Part shown: positions 6,809 through 8,305 of the stretch, piece after piece
Layout of the letters: every line of letters starts with the position of its first letter
Numbering within the stretch: the stretch's first letter is position 1
NCBI GenBank assembly: GCA_016763355.1
Contig: JAESTY010000341.1
Coordinates: forward strand, 1-8,305
Direction: 5' to 3'
DNA: 8,305 bases
Source: Immundisolibacteraceae bacterium
GTDB lineage: Bacteria > Pseudomonadota > Gammaproteobacteria > Immundisolibacterales > Immundisolibacteraceae
Made by a program: the position numbers and the translations under genes
The notes under the pieces: generated by a model
Seen by the model: only the letters and a program-made list of their open reading frames with translations
What the model was told of the DNA's origin: nothing
Database searches by the model: none

Positions 6809-6871
6809 TGCAGCCTGGATAGCCATAGCTCGATCGGTAACAGCGCTGCGCAACATAGGGAGCAGAAAATC

Positions 6872-7501
6872 GTGACAGGTTTGCAGCAACAGGTTTTGAG
6901 AACCGACATCGGCGGCATGCCGTTGGAATGGATCGGTTACCAGGAAGCGGTCAAGCTCTATCACGACAACCGGGTCGCCTATGCCTGTGGCAGCCCGCTC
7001 TACACCATTCATGGCGGTATCAACGCAGCTACCGCAAATCGCAGCGTAATTGAGGTCAACTCCATTATCGCCACGCTGGGCACCAATCGAGGTAATCGAC
7101 TCAGTGGTTCCAAATACACCCCACCGCTGAACAACCCCACTCTGTTTCGTCGCGACCAGCAAATTTGTCTCTATTGCGGCGAACACTTTCGATCATCTGA
7201 ATTATCACGAGATCACGTCACCCCGATCAGCCTGGGCGGAAAAGATAACTGGAATAACGTGGTCACCGCCTGCCGGCGCTGCAACAATCACAAAGCAGAC
7301 CGCACTCCGGAACAAGCGCATATGCCACTGATTGCGGTGCCGTTCGTACCGACCCACGCGGAATATATCTTTCTAAAAGGGCGCCGAATTCTGGCTGATC
7401 AGATGGAGTTTTTAAGCTCCCACTTCCCGCGTAGCTCGTTATTGCATAAAAGACTCACCGCGGCCGCAGCCAAAACTCAACCGATGTTAGATACCGAATA
7501 G
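6872..7501 (+). CDS. Stand-alone HNH endonuclease-family protein
   Basis: A 209-residue protein with an HNH (McrA-like) nuclease domain near its middle. Zinc-binding-type pairs are C99-L-Y-C102 and C134-R-R-C137. Between them lie S-R-D114-H115-V-T-P, L-G-G-K and N126-W-N-N, and N138-N-H140-K follows. This is the complete beta-beta-alpha metal layout, so an active nickase or nuclease is plausible. The N-terminal 90 residues (VLRTDIGGMPLEWIGYQEAV, VIEVNSIIATLG) and the tail RILADQMEFL match, from memory, a conserved gammaproteobacterial HNH family of unknown role. The start is GTG at 6872, with AGGGAG nine bases upstream; the conserved part begins only a few residues later, which supports it. 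There is no neighbouring methylase, toxin or phage gene. Its 3' end overlaps the convergent TatD gene by 15 bases. Substrate and function are unknown. Confidence 0.88.
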   Translation: MTGLQQQVLRTDIGGMPLEWIGYQEAVKLYHDNRVAYACGSPLYTIHGGINAATANRSVIEVNSIIATLGTNRGNRLSGSKYTPPLNNPTLFRRDQQICLYCGEHFRSSELSRDHVTPISLGGKDNWNNVVTACRRCNNHKADRTPEQAHMPLIAVPFVPTHAEYIFLKGRRILADQMEFLSSHFPRSSLLHKRLTAAAAKTQPMLDTE

Positions 7502-8275
7502 TTTGCGACTGTTCTCACTGGTTTGAGCCGCCACCTCTGCGCGGGTCGATGCCAGTAGCTCTGCCAAAACATCTGCAATTTTTGGCAACAAGCTCGGTTG
7601 GTTCAGCGACCCGCTACTCCCTGCCGGTGGCAAATCAGGTGCATCGGTCTCCAGCAGTAAAGAAGTCACCGGTAACTGGGCGATAACCTGACGCAGCCGG
7701 CGCTGCCTGGGGAAGGTAATCCCAGCCGCCACACCGATGAAAAAACCCATTTCAATCAACTGCTGAGCCTGTTGCAGGCTGCCGTCAAAACGATGCACCA
7801 CCCCGCGCGCACCGGAATACCGACTCAACAGATGAATAACCCGATCCAGTGCTTTATGACCATGAATAATCAGCGGCAATTGATGTCGCTGCGCTAACTC
7901 TATTTGAGCCTGAAATAACGGCTGCTGCAGGGCCCGTTGGGCCTCATCAAAGCGGCGACTAAAATCAAGACCGCACTCACCGACCGCCACCGCGCTGTGA
8001 TTACAGAGCCAGTCATCGAGCTGCCGAATTAAATCATCGGCCTGATTTTCATCAGGGTCATTCGCTGCTGAGGCTAAAAACCAGGGGTGCAAACCGTATG
8101 CACCATGCACGCCATCAAAATGATCTGCCAAACCCGCAACCGCACCCCAATGCGTCGACCAGACTGAGGGCACTACAATCTGTTCAACACCCACGGCAGA
8201 GGCGTCAGCAATTAACTCGGCCTGATGCAAGTCAAAACGGGCATCGTCGAGATGGCAATGGCTATCGATATACAT
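7487..8275 (-). CDS. TatD-family metal-dependent hydrolase (YjjV-like)
   Basis: A 262-residue TIM-barrel protein of the TatD superfamily, known or predicted metal-dependent deoxyribonucleases acting in the cytoplasm. Length and motifs fit the family: H6-C-H8 in YIDSHCHLD, E100 in AVGECGLDF, H138 in PLIIHGH, H161 in GVVHRFDGS, and D211 in LLLETDAPDLPP, together the expected metal-ligand set. The C-terminal half (SLQQAQQ, IGVAAGITFPR, LLLETDAPD) resembles E. coli YjjV more than TatD or YcfH. Small departures from the usual form are Cys after the metal Glu (usually Ile) and HRFDG instead of H-x-F-S/T-G. The ATG at 8275 matches the family N terminus although no good Shine-Dalgarno is seen upstream, which may mean coupling to a gene beyond the right edge. 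It overlaps the HNH gene tail to tail. The family is secure; the natural substrate is uncertain. Confidence 0.94.
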   Translation of the reverse strand: MYIDSHCHLDDARFDLHQAELIADASAVGVEQIVVPSVWSTHWGAVAGLADHFDGVHGAYGLHPWFLASAANDPDENQADDLIRQLDDWLCNHSAVAVGECGLDFSRRFDEAQRALQQPLFQAQIELAQRHQLPLIIHGHKALDRVIHLLSRYSGARGVVHRFDGSLQQAQQLIEMGFFIGVAAGITFPRQRRLRQVIAQLPVTSLLLETDAPDLPPAGSSGSLNQPSLLPKIADVLAELLASTRAEVAAQTSENSRKLFGI

Positions 8276-8305
8276 ACGGTAGAGTGTAAATCAGTGGATA
8301 ACCGG

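Larger units (their letters stand above)
6534..6871. other. 338-base divergent intergenic region between the GST-like and HNH genes
   Basis: Apart from the 18-codon candidate ORF listed separately, this holds no supported gene. Its contents are the hairpin over the GST ribosome binding site and a weak minus-strand promoter candidate on the left, two inverted repeats (6690-6709 and 6760-6779), the candidate small ORF, and the ribosome binding site AGGGAG (6857-6862) nine bases before the GTG of the HNH gene. The 8-mer ACCCGCTA occurs twice (6653-6660 and 6676-6683), 23 bases apart. On the plus strand TATAAC at 6731-6736 resembles a -10 box, but no -35 is seen at the right distance. There is no terminator-like hairpin with a T run. 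Confidence 0.6.

Noticed and set aside
6800..7186. 128-residue minus-strand open frame opposite the HNH gene
   Set aside because: It lies antisense to the well-supported HNH coding sequence and shows no recognisable domain; it is a shadow frame.
6872..8275. HNH and TatD genes as a paired defence system
   Set aside because: They are convergent, so not co-transcribed, both belong to widespread chromosomal families, and no recognition or methylation partner is present.
8293..8301. AGTGGATAA, close to a DnaA box (TGTGGATAA)
   Set aside because: A single eight-of-nine match with no cluster, no AT-rich unwinding region and no origin-type genes nearby; expected by chance.

Overview
The window looks like ordinary chromosomal DNA from a gammaproteobacterium. 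The best evidence is the IlvD fragment, which runs nearly residue for residue with the E. coli enzyme as I remember it. The TatD protein is of the E. coli YjjV type, and the Lgt and HNH proteins also look gammaproteobacterial. Base composition looks moderate and similar throughout. I see no phage, IS element, tRNA, rRNA or CRISPR array. The genus cannot be fixed from the sequence alone.

Layout, left to right. (1) The 5' end of ilvD (branched-chain amino acid synthesis), minus strand, cut by the left edge. (2) lgt (lipoprotein maturation), minus strand. (3) Divergent from lgt, a 698-residue DUF255/YyaL-type protein: a thioredoxin-like domain with a CHWC motif, followed by a long helical-barrel region. 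(4) Converging on it with an 8-base overlap, a minus-strand cluster transcribed in the order metaxin/Fax-type GST-like protein, ABC ATPase, then a fused substrate-binding/permease protein. The last two overlap by ATGA. (5) A 338-base intergenic region with two inverted repeats and a possible 18-codon leader ORF. (6) A stand-alone HNH endonuclease-family protein, plus strand. (7) A TatD-family hydrolase, minus strand, overlapping the end of the HNH gene by 15 bases.

How the genes work together. The clearest functional unit is the transporter. An ATPase without CBS domains and a single polypeptide carrying both the periplasmic binding domain and the membrane domain together make a complete osmoprotectant-family (OpuB-like) importer from two genes. 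The binding domain comes before the membrane domain, opposite to the order I know for OpuA/EgtU-type fusions. A GST-like gene with a strong ribosome binding site lies 32 bases upstream, probably in the same transcript. The substrate cannot be read from the sequence: betaine or choline is the default guess, and a thiol such as ergothioneine is a more speculative option suggested by the GST neighbour. The other genes are housekeeping or orphan functions.

I found no clearly new multi-gene system. The points most worth a second look are the transporter architecture with its GST neighbour, the hairpin that contains the GST Shine-Dalgarno, and the leader ORF that is in frame with the HNH gene except for one TAG.
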